64,000 nt of DNA from an uncultured Flavobacteriales bacterium. GTDB taxonomy: Bacteria > Bacteroidota > Bacteroidia > Flavobacteriales_D > Sanyastnellaceae. The position numbers were made by a program, and so were the translations under genes. Positions 25,915 through 34,363 of this stretch are shown one piece after another; positions within the stretch are counted from its first letter, which is position 1; each line of letters begins with the position of its first letter. The stretch lies in NCBI GenBank assembly GCA_913051865.1, contig CAJXHE010000001.1, forward strand, positions 17,320 to 81,319, given 5' to 3'. Below the pieces are notes generated by a model, which was not told the origin of the DNA, did not search any database, and worked only from the letters and a program-made list of their open reading frames with translations.

Positions 25915-26763
25915 ATGGGAATAGAAGAAGGGTTAAAAAGGCTAAATCTCAAGCGTCCGCTCGTTGTTTTTGATTTAGAAACCACCGGAGTTCAGGTAGG
26001 GAGTGACAGAATAGTGGAGATTGCGATGATTAAAGTTTCTCCAGATGGGTCCATCGTCAGGAAGCCAGAGAAAGCAGGTGCAGAACATCGGATTCTCGTT
26101 AATCCAGAAATGCCTATCCCCCTAGAATCTTCTTTGGTACACGGCGTCTATGATGATGACGTAAAAAACAAACATACATTTGGCGCGATCGCACCTGGTT
26201 TGGTCAAGTTTCTTCAGGATTGTGACCTTGGTGGGTTTAATTCAAATAGATTCGATGTCCCCATGCTTGTGGAAGAATTTTTGAGAGTGGGTGTTGATTT
26301 TGGTTTAGAGGATCGGAATCTTATTGATGTCCAAAACATCTTTCACAAAATGGAGCAACGTACGCTTAAAGCGGCATATAAGTTTTATTGCGGAAAAGAC
26401 CTAGAGGGCGCGCATGAAGCTTACCCCGATACCGCGGCGACTCTTGAAGTCCTTGTCGCTCAACTCGACATGTATGCTGACAAGTCAATCATTGATACCC
26501 GAGGGGATACAGTAGGTCCTGTTCCGGCAGATATGGATTTGCTCCACGAATTCTGTCAACGTACGAAAAATGTTGATCTCGCGGGGCGTTTGATTTATAA
26601 TGATGCAGGAGAAATCATTTTTAATTTCGGCAAGCACAAAGGAGTGTCCGCAATTGAACTTCTCAAGAGAGACCCAGGATATTTTGGTTGGATGATGAAA
26701 GGAGATTTTCCGCGTTATACAAAGAGAGTGCTACAGCAAATAAAGGACGGGGAACTTAAATAG
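25915..26763 (+). CDS. DnaQ-like 3'-5' exonuclease with C-terminal DUF3820
   Basis: 282 residues. The DEDD exonuclease core shows Exo I in LVVFDLETTGVQVGSDRIVEIAMIKV, Exo II in LGGFNSNRFDVPMLVEEF and Exo III in EGAHEAYPDTAATLEVL (H...D, DEDDh type). After about residue 195 comes a separate small domain GRLIYNDAGEIIFNFGKHKGVSAIELLKRDPGYFGWMMKGDF, the DUF3820 fold often attached to such exonucleases. Likely involved in DNA repair or replication proofreading, but the exact substrate is unknown. Rightward, about 20 bases after the propeller protein and 6 before the GT4 gene. Confidence 0.88.
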   Translation: MGIEEGLKRLNLKRPLVVFDLETTGVQVGSDRIVEIAMIKVSPDGSIVRKPEKAGAEHRILVNPEMPIPLESSLVHGVYDDDVKNKHTFGAIAPGLVKFLQDCDLGGFNSNRFDVPMLVEEFLRVGVDFGLEDRNLIDVQNIFHKMEQRTLKAAYKFYCGKDLEGAHEAYPDTAATLEVLVAQLDMYADKSIIDTRGDTVGPVPADMDLLHEFCQRTKNVDLAGRLIYNDAGEIIFNFGKHKGVSAIELLKRDPGYFGWMMKGDFPRYTKRVLQQIKDGELK

Positions 26764-26769
26764 CTGTAA

Positions 26770-27876
26770 GTGAAAGTAGCCGTACTCGTATCCAACGACC
26801 TTTCTTTTGACCAAAGAGTAAGAAAAACCTGTAAAGTGTTAGTCGATGCAGGTCACGAACCCATCCTTGTGGGGCGTCTTCTTTCAGACTCAACGCCATA
26901 TGAAGGTCCAGGCTCTGCAATAAGATTTTCTTTGAAACATTCATCAGGGATGTTTTTTTATGCTGAATTACAATGGACGCTATGGAAGTGGTTAAAGACA
27001 GCTGAAATTGATGCGATATGGGCGAACGATCTTGACACGCTCCTTCCAGCTGTGATTGTCTCAAGAAGACGCAAGCTTCGAATTGTATATGATTCCCACG
27101 AATATTTTACGGAAGCAGCGGGATTGACTGGACGTCCATTGCGACGTTGGGTTTGGCTTACAATTGAAAAATATTGTATTCCCAAATTAAAGAAAATGCT
27201 TACGGTGAATGAATCCATTGCGAAGCATTATAGATCGCGTTATGAGATCCAGGTTGATGTGCTTAGGAATATGCCAGTATTGTCAGAGGTTCCAAACATT
27301 TCTCACCGGAAAGCGTTTGAAGAATTTAAGATCCCTACAGACCTTCCGATTTTGCTTTTACAAGGTGCTTTCATGGACCGTGATCGGGGAACAAGTGATG
27401 CCGTAGACGCTTTAGAACTTATGACCGATGTGCGACTCGTATTGGTGGGAGCAGGGATTGAATTCGAAGAATCCATCAAAAGGATGAATGATCCAAGATG
27501 GGAGGGACGACTGTACTGCATACCTCGACTCCCATATGAAAAACTCAGGGTACTAACAGCTTCTGCCGACGTTGGGCTTTCCCTAGACAAAGGAATGCAT
27601 GCAAATTATCTCTTGAGCTTGCCAAACAAACTGTTCGATTTCATTCATGTAGGTCTTCCTGTCGTAGCAAGCCCTATGGTTGAAGTGAGGCGGGTGGTTG
27701 AAGAAAATGGGGTAGGAGAAGTGATCGCGAAGGTCACGACAGATGAGATTGCCAGTGCTGTATCAAAAGTTCTTTCAAGTCCTCGAGAAATGTGGTTTGA
27801 AAAATGTATGGCTGCAAGAAAGAATCTTCACTGGGGCACAGATTCCTTTTTAATTCTGGAACATCTGGAAGGTTAA
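26770..27876 (+). CDS. Glycosyltransferase family 4 protein
   Basis: 368 residues with a GT-B fold. The N-terminal half starts VAVLVSNDLSFDQRVRKTCKVLVDAGHEPILVGR, the SNDLxxDQRV opening of many Bacteroidota GT4 proteins, and contains IWANDLDTLLPAVIVSR and IVYDSHEYFTEAAGL. The donor-binding half has LLLQGAFMDRDRGTSDAVDALEL, LVLVGAGIEFE, RLYCIPRLPYEKLRVLTASADVGLSL and LPNKLFDFIHVGLPVVASPMVEVRRVV (the E-x7-E like region). Start codon is GTG. It should add a sugar to a polysaccharide or lipid glycan; specificity cannot be read. The stop TAA is shared with the complementary stop of the convergent GT2 gene. Confidence 0.9.
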   Translation: MKVAVLVSNDLSFDQRVRKTCKVLVDAGHEPILVGRLLSDSTPYEGPGSAIRFSLKHSSGMFFYAELQWTLWKWLKTAEIDAIWANDLDTLLPAVIVSRRRKLRIVYDSHEYFTEAAGLTGRPLRRWVWLTIEKYCIPKLKKMLTVNESIAKHYRSRYEIQVDVLRNMPVLSEVPNISHRKAFEEFKIPTDLPILLLQGAFMDRDRGTSDAVDALELMTDVRLVLVGAGIEFEESIKRMNDPRWEGRLYCIPRLPYEKLRVLTASADVGLSLDKGMHANYLLSLPNKLFDFIHVGLPVVASPMVEVRRVVEENGVGEVIAKVTTDEIASAVSKVLSSPREMWFEKCMAARKNLHWGTDSFLILEHLEG

Positions 27877-28619
27877 GAGAGTTGTTTTTTTAACCATTTG
27901 AGACGGGTAAAAACATGATGTACGATTTGGTCTGGCATGGAGGGGAAGATGGTGCGCTTCATGGCTCTTTCTTCTCGATAAAGTGAATGCGTGAATTTCC
28001 TACTGACGCCTCCTGGAGCCACTTCAGAAATCACGGTATTAAAACACCTGCACGTTACGCCCTGTTTCCAGAGTGTGAGATTTAAATGATAATCTGCCAA
28101 GACTTTAAATCTTAAATCATAAGGCGTATTGCAAATGATGTCTCTTGAATAAATCACACCCTGATGATGTAATGTGTTTCTCCATTTTAAGGATGTATTC
28201 CAAACGGGTTGATAGAATTCAGGAACACCTGACTCTCTCGGTGGAAGCAGATGAACTCCGAAAGCCAATACTTCAGTTTCCGTGGCTTGTTCTAATGTGC
28301 GTATTAAAACATCAAAACCATCTTCAGATGGTAGATCACCTGTCCCGAAAAACAGGATCCATTTGCCTTTTGAAAGGGCAACTCCCTTGTTCATGGCGTC
28401 ATAAATCCCTTTATCTGCTTCAATTTGGAAGCAATCCATCGAAGCCTTGTTTTCTCTTATCCAATTGGGGCTGTCATCAGATGAGAGGCCATCAATGACG
28501 ATGAGTTCGACGCGTTTGTTACGGAATTTAGAGAAGGCATTCAGTGTCTTTTTTAACCCTTCAAGTTGATTGTAAGAGGGGATGATGATACTGAGGAGTG
28601 TTGGGGTCTCTTTTGTCAT
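27873..28619 (-). CDS. Glycosyltransferase family 2 protein (WcaA/colanic-acid type)
   Basis: 248 residues, GT-A fold. Motifs: LLSIIIPSYNQLEGLKKTLNAFSKF, VELIVIDGLSSDDSPNWI, FQIEADKGIYDAMNKGVALSKGKWILFFGTGDLPSEDGF and LADYHLNLTLWKQGVTCRCF. The DKGIYDAMNKG and GTGD blocks are typical of enzymes that add sugars in exopolysaccharide or O-antigen clusters. The end of the gene overlaps the convergent GT4 stop. The start overlaps the ftsE stop by 4 bases, so it is translated after ftsE. Two glycosyltransferases end to end and a third fused one at 20.5 kb suggest glycan work in this area, although there is no full polysaccharide cluster. Confidence 0.9.
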   Translation of the reverse strand: MTKETPTLLSIIIPSYNQLEGLKKTLNAFSKFRNKRVELIVIDGLSSDDSPNWIRENKASMDCFQIEADKGIYDAMNKGVALSKGKWILFFGTGDLPSEDGFDVLIRTLEQATETEVLAFGVHLLPPRESGVPEFYQPVWNTSLKWRNTLHHQGVIYSRDIICNTPYDLRFKVLADYHLNLTLWKQGVTCRCFNTVISEVAPGGVSRKFTHSLYREERAMKRTIFPSMPDQIVHHVFTRLKWLKKQLS

Positions 28620-29290
28620 TTAGAGGACCTTATCTCACCCTTTTCACAGATCAATATCTTACCAGGGAATTCGGTCATAGATGCATGGTCATGGGTTGCC
28701 ATGATGACACTGCATCCAGAGTCTGTAAGACCGTGCATTAAAGAAAGAATGTCTCTTGTGGTTTCAGGATCTAGGTTCCCCGTGGGTTCGTCAGCAAGAA
28801 ATAACAAAGGTGAATTTAACAGGGCCCTTGCGATAGAAACGCGTTGTTGTTCTCCTCCTGACAGTTCGTGAGGAAATTTATAGCCCTTGTGTGTCAGTCC
28901 CACGCGTTTAAGAACCTCATCTATCCTAAGCGCGATGTCTTTTTTCGATTTCCATCCCGTGGCTCTTAAGGAAAATTCGAGATTTTTACTGATTGTTCTG
29001 TCAGTTAAAAGGCCAAAATCTTGAAATACAATCCCCAATTTACGTCTCAGCGTATGTACGTTTTTTCTTGTCAATGAAGATAAATCCATGCCGCAAACGT
29101 TTCCGGTTCCGCTTGCAATATTAATGTCTCCATATAGCGCTCTAAGAAGGCTAGATTTCCCGCTCCCAGTTTTCCCAATGAGATATAGAAACTCACCTTG
29201 ACCAATCTCTAAATTGACATTGTTTAATACGACGTGTTCCTGTTGATTAAGAGATACATCTTGTAGGTTAACTAATGGCGCGTCTGACAC
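28616..29290 (-). CDS. ftsE: FtsE-like ABC transporter ATP-binding protein
   Basis: 224 residues, one ABC domain. Walker A LIGKTGSGKSSLLRALYGD, Q-loop KLGIVFQDFGLLTDRTISKNLEF, signature HELSGGEQQRVSIARALL, Walker B LLFLADEPTGNLDPETT, switch His in IMATHDHASM. The VFQDFGLL and short C-terminus match FtsE, the ATPase that works with FtsX to activate septal peptidoglycan hydrolases. FtsX is not adjacent, which is common in Bacteroidota as far as I know. LolD-type ATPases are close relatives, so the symbol is likely but not certain. In one leftward run with the M16 genes upstream and GT2 downstream. Confidence 0.82.
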   Translation of the reverse strand: MSDAPLVNLQDVSLNQQEHVVLNNVNLEIGQGEFLYLIGKTGSGKSSLLRALYGDINIASGTGNVCGMDLSSLTRKNVHTLRRKLGIVFQDFGLLTDRTISKNLEFSLRATGWKSKKDIALRIDEVLKRVGLTHKGYKFPHELSGGEQQRVSIARALLNSPLLFLADEPTGNLDPETTRDILSLMHGLTDSGCSVIMATHDHASMTEFPGKILICEKGEIRSSK

Positions 29291-29306
29291 TTCGGTTGTT
29301 GTTAGG

Positions 29307-31436
29307 TTAATCTAAGTTGAATAGCGCTGGGTCAATCTCAGGATTAACTACAACAGAACCAATACGAACTGCCATTGTTTGCGTTCCCGCAATGGTTACA
29401 ATCTCCATGGGAAATTTAAACCCATCACCAAGGTCGATGTAGTTATTAAATTTTGTTGTGACAGACATGGGGCCATCATCACCCCGTGAGATTGATTTTG
29501 TGAAAGCGAGTGTTTTCATGCTGAAATCAAAATAGCATGTCATGTTTATCGCATCATTGCCTTCTTCAGCGCCACAACAAGTGAATTGAATCACATGGTA
29601 CTTGCTCCCATTCATTTCTTCTACACCTATAAGTTCAGTGTTTATACCATTTTCATCTGCGTGAAGAAGGAATAGGGGGTCAAGTTCTTCCCATTGAGCG
29701 CTGAGTAGTTCGTTGTCGGTTGTCGCAATTCGAGGTCCCATTTGGGAAGAATACCCTCCTTTGTCAGTTACAACGTTTGTAATCACTTCTTGGCCACTCA
29801 TTGCGAATGTCGTTCGTGCCCCTCTTTTATTCTTTTTATAGGCTGCTGTATGCGTGAAGCTTAATGTCATGCCACCACCCATTTCCATAGATCCAGTGCG
29901 AAGTATACCACTTAACTTAGAAATGGCTTTAACCCCTCCTATAGCGTTGTAGTGTTCCTTGATGACAGATTCAGCCGTGACCCCGTTCTGAGCTGGAGAG
30001 AGTTCAATGAGCGGTTTGCCGTATGCGTCAAAAAACGCTACAATTCCATCGGACGCAAACTTGGTGAGTGATTCGGCGATACTTTTATTTCCAACACACG
30101 TGATATGTAACTGATCGGGTCGGAGGTGGTTTTTTGCAACCCGCTGAACATCTTCTATTGTCACCGCGTTGAGTTTTTCTAAATAGGTGAGGTAATAATC
30201 CGCTGGCAGATTGTACCGTTGAATATTCAGTGCAAATCTTGCTGCAGTATTTGGGTTTTCAAGTGAACGCGCAAAACTCCCTGTCATATAATTCTTGGTG
30301 ACCACAAAAGAAGCACTGTCAACGGGTTCGGTCGTCATGCGACGAATCTCATAAAGAAACTCAACAATGGCACTGTCAGTTACTTCATTTCGCACATCTG
30401 CGTATGCTGTGAAAGAGCCCAACAATGGGTCAGTAGAAATGTATGACCTTGCACCATAAGTGAAGGCTTTGTCCTCACGTAAATTCTGCATCAACCTGCC
30501 AGAAAAAGCACCTCCACCAAGTATACTATTCATCACAGAAACTGCAATAGCATCTTTGCTCCCTGGAGGTATTGTTACTGTGTGGGTAAGCTTTAAGACA
30601 CTTTGGACGGCACCGTCCAAAGGTGAGAAACAAACCTTATTCCCTTGTGGGCGAGATGGCGTCTCCCATCTTTTGTATGGAATGTTATCGCTTCTTTTCC
30701 AATCACCGAAAAATGAATTTGCTTTTCCAAATGCTGTATTCGCATCGATGTCACCAACGACGACGAGGAAGGCGATGTTAGGGTGAAAGTAGGTGCTGTG
30801 AAAATCCACGAAATCTTCTCTCGCTAAAGTGTTGATGCTTTCAGGAGTTGTGACTTCGCCGTAGGGATGGATGTCGCCATAGTTAAGTGATCGCGTTAGA
30901 ATATCTGATATTTCATTAGGTGAGCTTTCTGCAGCAACAAGTCCAGAAAGCGCTTGCGTTCGCAAGCGTTCCAATTCATTCTCTGGAAACGATGGCTCGA
31001 AAAGAATCTCTGACATCAATGTCAGGATTTCATTTGTATGCTTTGTAAGTCCAGATCCACGCATGCCTTTCGGACTGGCACTTATCGACGCTCCGAGAAA
31101 GTCAATGGCTTCGTCGAGTTCTGCCTTTGATTTATTCTTTGTGCCAGAACGCATCATTTCACCAAACAAGTCCAGCATTCCAACTTTGTTTCCCTCGAAA
31201 ATGGGTGCATACTCGAACGACAATGTCCAACTAATTTTGGGCTGTTTGTGGTTTTCTACAACAATTAGTTTCAAACCATTATCTAGGGTCAAAATCTTAG
31301 ACTCTCCAAGTTCTATGAGCGGAGCAGGTCCAGGCTCAGGCGCTTGAGATCTGTCTACTTGAGAATAAAAGCAAGTATGTGATAGCGAGGCTGTAGCAAA
31401 TAGAATTGCGAGGGATATGTTATGGAAGATTTTCAT
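29307..31436 (-). CDS. M16 peptidase-like protein lacking the zinc motif, with an extra C-terminal domain
   Basis: 709 residues. Signal peptide (MKIFHNISLAILFATASLSH...). The two M16 halves span roughly 45-470: LTLDNGLKLIVVENHKQPKISWTLSF at the start and NLREDKAFTYGARSYISTDPLLGSFTAYADVR in the second half, which holds the R-Y pair of M16B C-type subunits. Where HxxEH is expected (near residue 90) it reads MLDLFGEMM, so it should be catalytically inert. Residues about 490-709 (EHYNAIGGVKAISKLSGILRTGSMEM...) resemble an LolA/outer-membrane-lipoprotein-sorting-like fold. Its start overlaps the stop of the active M16 gene by one base (TAATG), typical of an active/inactive partner pair. Confidence 0.88.
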   Translation of the reverse strand: MKIFHNISLAILFATASLSHTCFYSQVDRSQAPEPGPAPLIELGESKILTLDNGLKLIVVENHKQPKISWTLSFEYAPIFEGNKVGMLDLFGEMMRSGTKNKSKAELDEAIDFLGASISASPKGMRGSGLTKHTNEILTLMSEILFEPSFPENELERLRTQALSGLVAAESSPNEISDILTRSLNYGDIHPYGEVTTPESINTLAREDFVDFHSTYFHPNIAFLVVVGDIDANTAFGKANSFFGDWKRSDNIPYKRWETPSRPQGNKVCFSPLDGAVQSVLKLTHTVTIPPGSKDAIAVSVMNSILGGGAFSGRLMQNLREDKAFTYGARSYISTDPLLGSFTAYADVRNEVTDSAIVEFLYEIRRMTTEPVDSASFVVTKNYMTGSFARSLENPNTAARFALNIQRYNLPADYYLTYLEKLNAVTIEDVQRVAKNHLRPDQLHITCVGNKSIAESLTKFASDGIVAFFDAYGKPLIELSPAQNGVTAESVIKEHYNAIGGVKAISKLSGILRTGSMEMGGGMTLSFTHTAAYKKNKRGARTTFAMSGQEVITNVVTDKGGYSSQMGPRIATTDNELLSAQWEELDPLFLLHADENGINTELIGVEEMNGSKYHVIQFTCCGAEEGNDAINMTCYFDFSMKTLAFTKSISRGDDGPMSVTTKFNNYIDLGDGFKFPMEIVTIAGTQTMAVRIGSVVVNPEIDPALFNLD

Positions 31437-32764
31437 TATTTTTCTTCTTCTTCTTGGTATAGGAAATAGAGTGTTGCACGCGTATTCTCGTCGTAATACT
31501 TCTTCGCAACACGTTGTATGTCGTCAGCTGTTATGGCCAGGTATCGATCGATCTCTGTATTGATCAGGTTCGCATCTCCAAAATAGGTGTGGTAGTTCGC
31601 GAGTTCTTCTGCAATACCTGCCATAGTTGAATTGCCTGACACAAATTGTGTTTCAATTTGATTTTTAAGTTTCTGCAGTTCTCTATCTGTAATATATTGC
31701 GTTTTCATCTTTTCAATCTCTTCATTCATAGCAGTTTCAACCTCAGAGGGTTCAACGCCCATGTTGACCATGGCAAAAGCAAAAGTTACCCCTGGATCTT
31801 CAAGTCCGAAACTGAAAGCTCCGCAGTAAAGCGCCAATTGTTTCTCATCGACAATAGACTTGTTGAGGCGACTAGAAGCACCTCCACTTAAGACTTGATT
31901 GAGCATGTCAACGGCGTAGTAGTCAGGTGTGCCCTGAGCTGGAATGGGGTAGGCCTGAATGACAACGGGAAGACGGTCTTTTCCATAGACGATGCTTCTG
32001 CGCTCTTCAGTTCTCTTAGGCTCGACTTCAGTGGGGCGAGGAATTGCCTTTGTCCCTTTTGGAATGTCTTGAAAGTACTTTTCAACCATGCGTTTTGCGC
32101 TTTCGAGATCGATGTCGCCTGCAATACTTAATGTGGCGTTATTTGGTACATAGAACGTGTCATAGAAATCCATGAAATCAGCATGTGTTGATGCATCAAG
32201 ATGTTCCATTGATCCTATGGGAGTCCACTGATATGGATGCACATCGTAACATGCGTCCATGGTTTCAGCGATCATGCTTCCATAAGGAGCGTTATCAACC
32301 CTTTGGCGTTTTTCTTCTTTCACAACTTCATTTTGTGTGTCGATGCCAATCTGTTGAATCTTTGCGTGAAGCATTCTTTCAGATTCTAGCCACAAGCCCA
32401 ATTCGAGTTGGTTTGAGGGGAGAAGTTCATAGTAAAAAGTTCGGTCTTGTGATGTATTTGCGTTAAGTACCCCACCTGCATTTTCCACATAATGGTCAAA
32501 TTCACCTCTTTCTATATTTTCACTGCCTTCGAAAAGGAGGTGCTCAAAGAAGTGAGCCATTCCTGTCCTGTTGGGGCTCTCGTTCTTTGATCCCACATGA
32601 TACATGACGGTGACAGCAACAATAGGTGTGGAGTGATCTTCGTGAAGAATCACATGCAAACCATTTTTTAGATCGAATTCTGTAAAATCTATATTGGTTG
32701 TGCTTTGGCCGTAAGCGCTTAAGAGTATAGACCAAACGAAGGTGCTACAAAGTAAATATTTCAT
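31436..32764 (-). CDS. M16 family zinc metallopeptidase (active subunit)
   Basis: The track ORF begins at 33097, but its first 111 residues overlap hutH on the other strand and are not M16-like. The ATG at 32764 opens a signal peptide, MKYLLCSTFVWSILLSAYGQS, giving 442 residues. The zinc site HFFEHLLFEGS (HxxEH) and the downstream glutamate in TQNEVVKEEKRQRVDN are present, as is the partner domain (DRLPVVIQAYPIPAQGTPDYYAVDMLNQVLSGGASSRL). Periplasmic or outer-membrane peptidase that degrades peptides, acting with the inactive homologue encoded directly after it. A TAACTTCG box is found 26 bases upstream. Confidence 0.93.
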   Translation of the reverse strand: MKYLLCSTFVWSILLSAYGQSTTNIDFTEFDLKNGLHVILHEDHSTPIVAVTVMYHVGSKNESPNRTGMAHFFEHLLFEGSENIERGEFDHYVENAGGVLNANTSQDRTFYYELLPSNQLELGLWLESERMLHAKIQQIGIDTQNEVVKEEKRQRVDNAPYGSMIAETMDACYDVHPYQWTPIGSMEHLDASTHADFMDFYDTFYVPNNATLSIAGDIDLESAKRMVEKYFQDIPKGTKAIPRPTEVEPKRTEERRSIVYGKDRLPVVIQAYPIPAQGTPDYYAVDMLNQVLSGGASSRLNKSIVDEKQLALYCGAFSFGLEDPGVTFAFAMVNMGVEPSEVETAMNEEIEKMKTQYITDRELQKLKNQIETQFVSGNSTMAGIAEELANYHTYFGDANLINTEIDRYLAITADDIQRVAKKYYDENTRATLYFLYQEEEEK

Positions 32765-32790
32765 ATCAATAACTGATGAATAATAGAAGA

Positions 32791-32798
32791 CGAAGTTA
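32791..32798 (-). promoter_or_regulatory. -7-like box of the M16 gene pair
   Basis: The minus strand reads TAACTTCG, one mismatch to TAnnTTTG, 26 bases before the ATG at 32764. The same octamer precedes yidC. Confidence 0.35.
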
Positions 32799-32812
32799 AC
32801 GCGAACGGGGTT

Positions 32813-32820
32813 TATCTTGC
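32813..32820 (+). promoter_or_regulatory. -7-like box of hutH
   Basis: TATCTTGC ends 4 bases before the hutH ATG at 32825; it lies 14 bases from the divergent M16 box. Confidence 0.45.
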
Positions 32821-32824
32821 CGGT

Positions 32825-34363
32825 ATGAAAGCGGATAATTTTATGCTCGATTCTGAGTGGTGGACACTGGATGATGTTTTTAATCGACTCTCTAATTTTC
32901 AGACAGGGGAATTCATTTCTGATATGGACACAGATGTGATTGCCAGGGTGGAGAAATGCCATGGTTATTTGGCAGCTAGAATTGCCGCCAAAGGAGAGGT
33001 TATTTATGGTGTCAATACAGGTTTTGGCGCTCTTGCACACACGAAAATTGCGCCAGACAAGTTGTCTGAATTGCAGGATAATATTCTGATTTCTCACGCC
33101 TGTGGGGTGGGTGACCCTGTTCCAGATGTAATCGTTCGTGCAATGCTTCTATTGAAGGCAAAGTCACTTAGCCAGGGTCATTCAGCAGTTAAGCCAGAGA
33201 CAATATTTCGTCTCTTAGATATGTTGGAAAACAATGTGACTCCTGTCGTTCCCTCTCAAGGTTCGCTCGGTGCCTCTGGTGATCTTGCACCGCTGTCACA
33301 TCTTGCAATCCCTATGATTGGTGAAGGGCAAGTTCGCATAGGCGGCGCAGAACCTGTCCACGCTTTAGAAGCCTTAAAAAGCTTTGGCTGGGACAAACTT
33401 CAACTCGATCCGAAAGAAGGTCTGGCATTAATTAATGGCACACAGCTAATGCTTGGCTATGGTGTGATTTCTATGCTTAGAATTGAAAGATTGTTAGAAT
33501 GGGCAGATGCAATCGGTGCGTGGTCTTTGGAGGCCTGGAGTGGATTGCCTTCGCCGTTCGATCACGATGTTCATCGAATTAGACACCAAGAGGGCGCCAT
33601 CGCAGTGGCAGAATCTGTGCGGAAGTGGTTAGAAGGTTCAGAAAAAATGTCCACGCCCAAGGATCATGTTCAAGATCCTTATTCATTTAGATGTATTCCT
33701 CAAGTTCATGGTGCTTCTAGAGATGTCATTTCTGCAGCTCGAAAACTATTCGAGAATGAAGTCAATGCTGTAACAGACAACCCATTGGTTTTTCCAGATG
33801 AAGACAAAGTCGTTTCGGGTGGAAATTTTCATGGGCAGCCACTCGCGTTAACCTTAGATCATCTCACCTTAGCGATTCACGAACTCGCATCTATTTCAGA
33901 GCGACGGACTTTTAAACTGATGAGTGGAACACGGCACCTCCCGGCATTTCTGGCTAAGGATCCTGGGTTGCATTCAGGCTACATGATCGCACAGTACACG
34001 GCAGCCAGTTTGGTGTCCCTGAACAAGCAACTTACGACGCCAAGTTCAGCTGATAATGCAGACAGTTCTAACGGGCAAGAAGACCATGTAAGTATGGGCG
34101 CAAATGCCGCTCTTAAGCTTTGGAAAGTCATTGACAATGCGGAGCAAGTTCTTGCAATAGAAGCACTATGTGCTGCTCAGGCATCTGACTTGGGAGGGGT
34201 GGCTGGACTAGGGCAAATGTCACCTAAGCTGATGAAGCTTCAAGAGTCACTTAGAGAAACAGTGCCTTTTCTTTCTCACGATGCATATATGGCGCCAATC
34301 TTAGGTGATGCGCTAAGCTGGATTAAAAACAACTTACCTGAAGACATAGATAAATGCCATTAA
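32825..34363 (+). CDS. hutH: Histidine ammonia-lyase
   Basis: 512 residues. HutH removes ammonia from L-histidine to give urocanate, the first step of histidine use. The MIO-cofactor-forming Ala-Ser-Gly is in VPSQGSLGASGDLAPLSHLAIPMIGEG (about residue 145), with YGVNTGFGALAHTKI upstream (catalytic Tyr), GLALINGTQLMLGYG, and YSFRCIPQVHGASRDVI, VTDNPLVFPDEDKVVSGGNFHGQPLAL. Length fits the family. An unusual feature is that hutU, hutI and ftcD are not beside it; hutI and ftcD lie 13 kb away and hutU is outside the window. The stop overlaps the next gene by 10 bases. Confidence 0.97.
   Translation: MKADNFMLDSEWWTLDDVFNRLSNFQTGEFISDMDTDVIARVEKCHGYLAARIAAKGEVIYGVNTGFGALAHTKIAPDKLSELQDNILISHACGVGDPVPDVIVRAMLLLKAKSLSQGHSAVKPETIFRLLDMLENNVTPVVPSQGSLGASGDLAPLSHLAIPMIGEGQVRIGGAEPVHALEALKSFGWDKLQLDPKEGLALINGTQLMLGYGVISMLRIERLLEWADAIGAWSLEAWSGLPSPFDHDVHRIRHQEGAIAVAESVRKWLEGSEKMSTPKDHVQDPYSFRCIPQVHGASRDVISAARKLFENEVNAVTDNPLVFPDEDKVVSGGNFHGQPLALTLDHLTLAIHELASISERRTFKLMSGTRHLPAFLAKDPGLHSGYMIAQYTAASLVSLNKQLTTPSSADNADSSNGQEDHVSMGANAALKLWKVIDNAEQVLAIEALCAAQASDLGGVAGLGQMSPKLMKLQESLRETVPFLSHDAYMAPILGDALSWIKNNLPEDIDKCH

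Noticed and set aside
32765-33097. N-terminal extension of the M16 ORF in the track
   Set aside because: It overlaps hutH on the opposite strand, is not homologous to M16 and precedes a good signal peptide at 32764.
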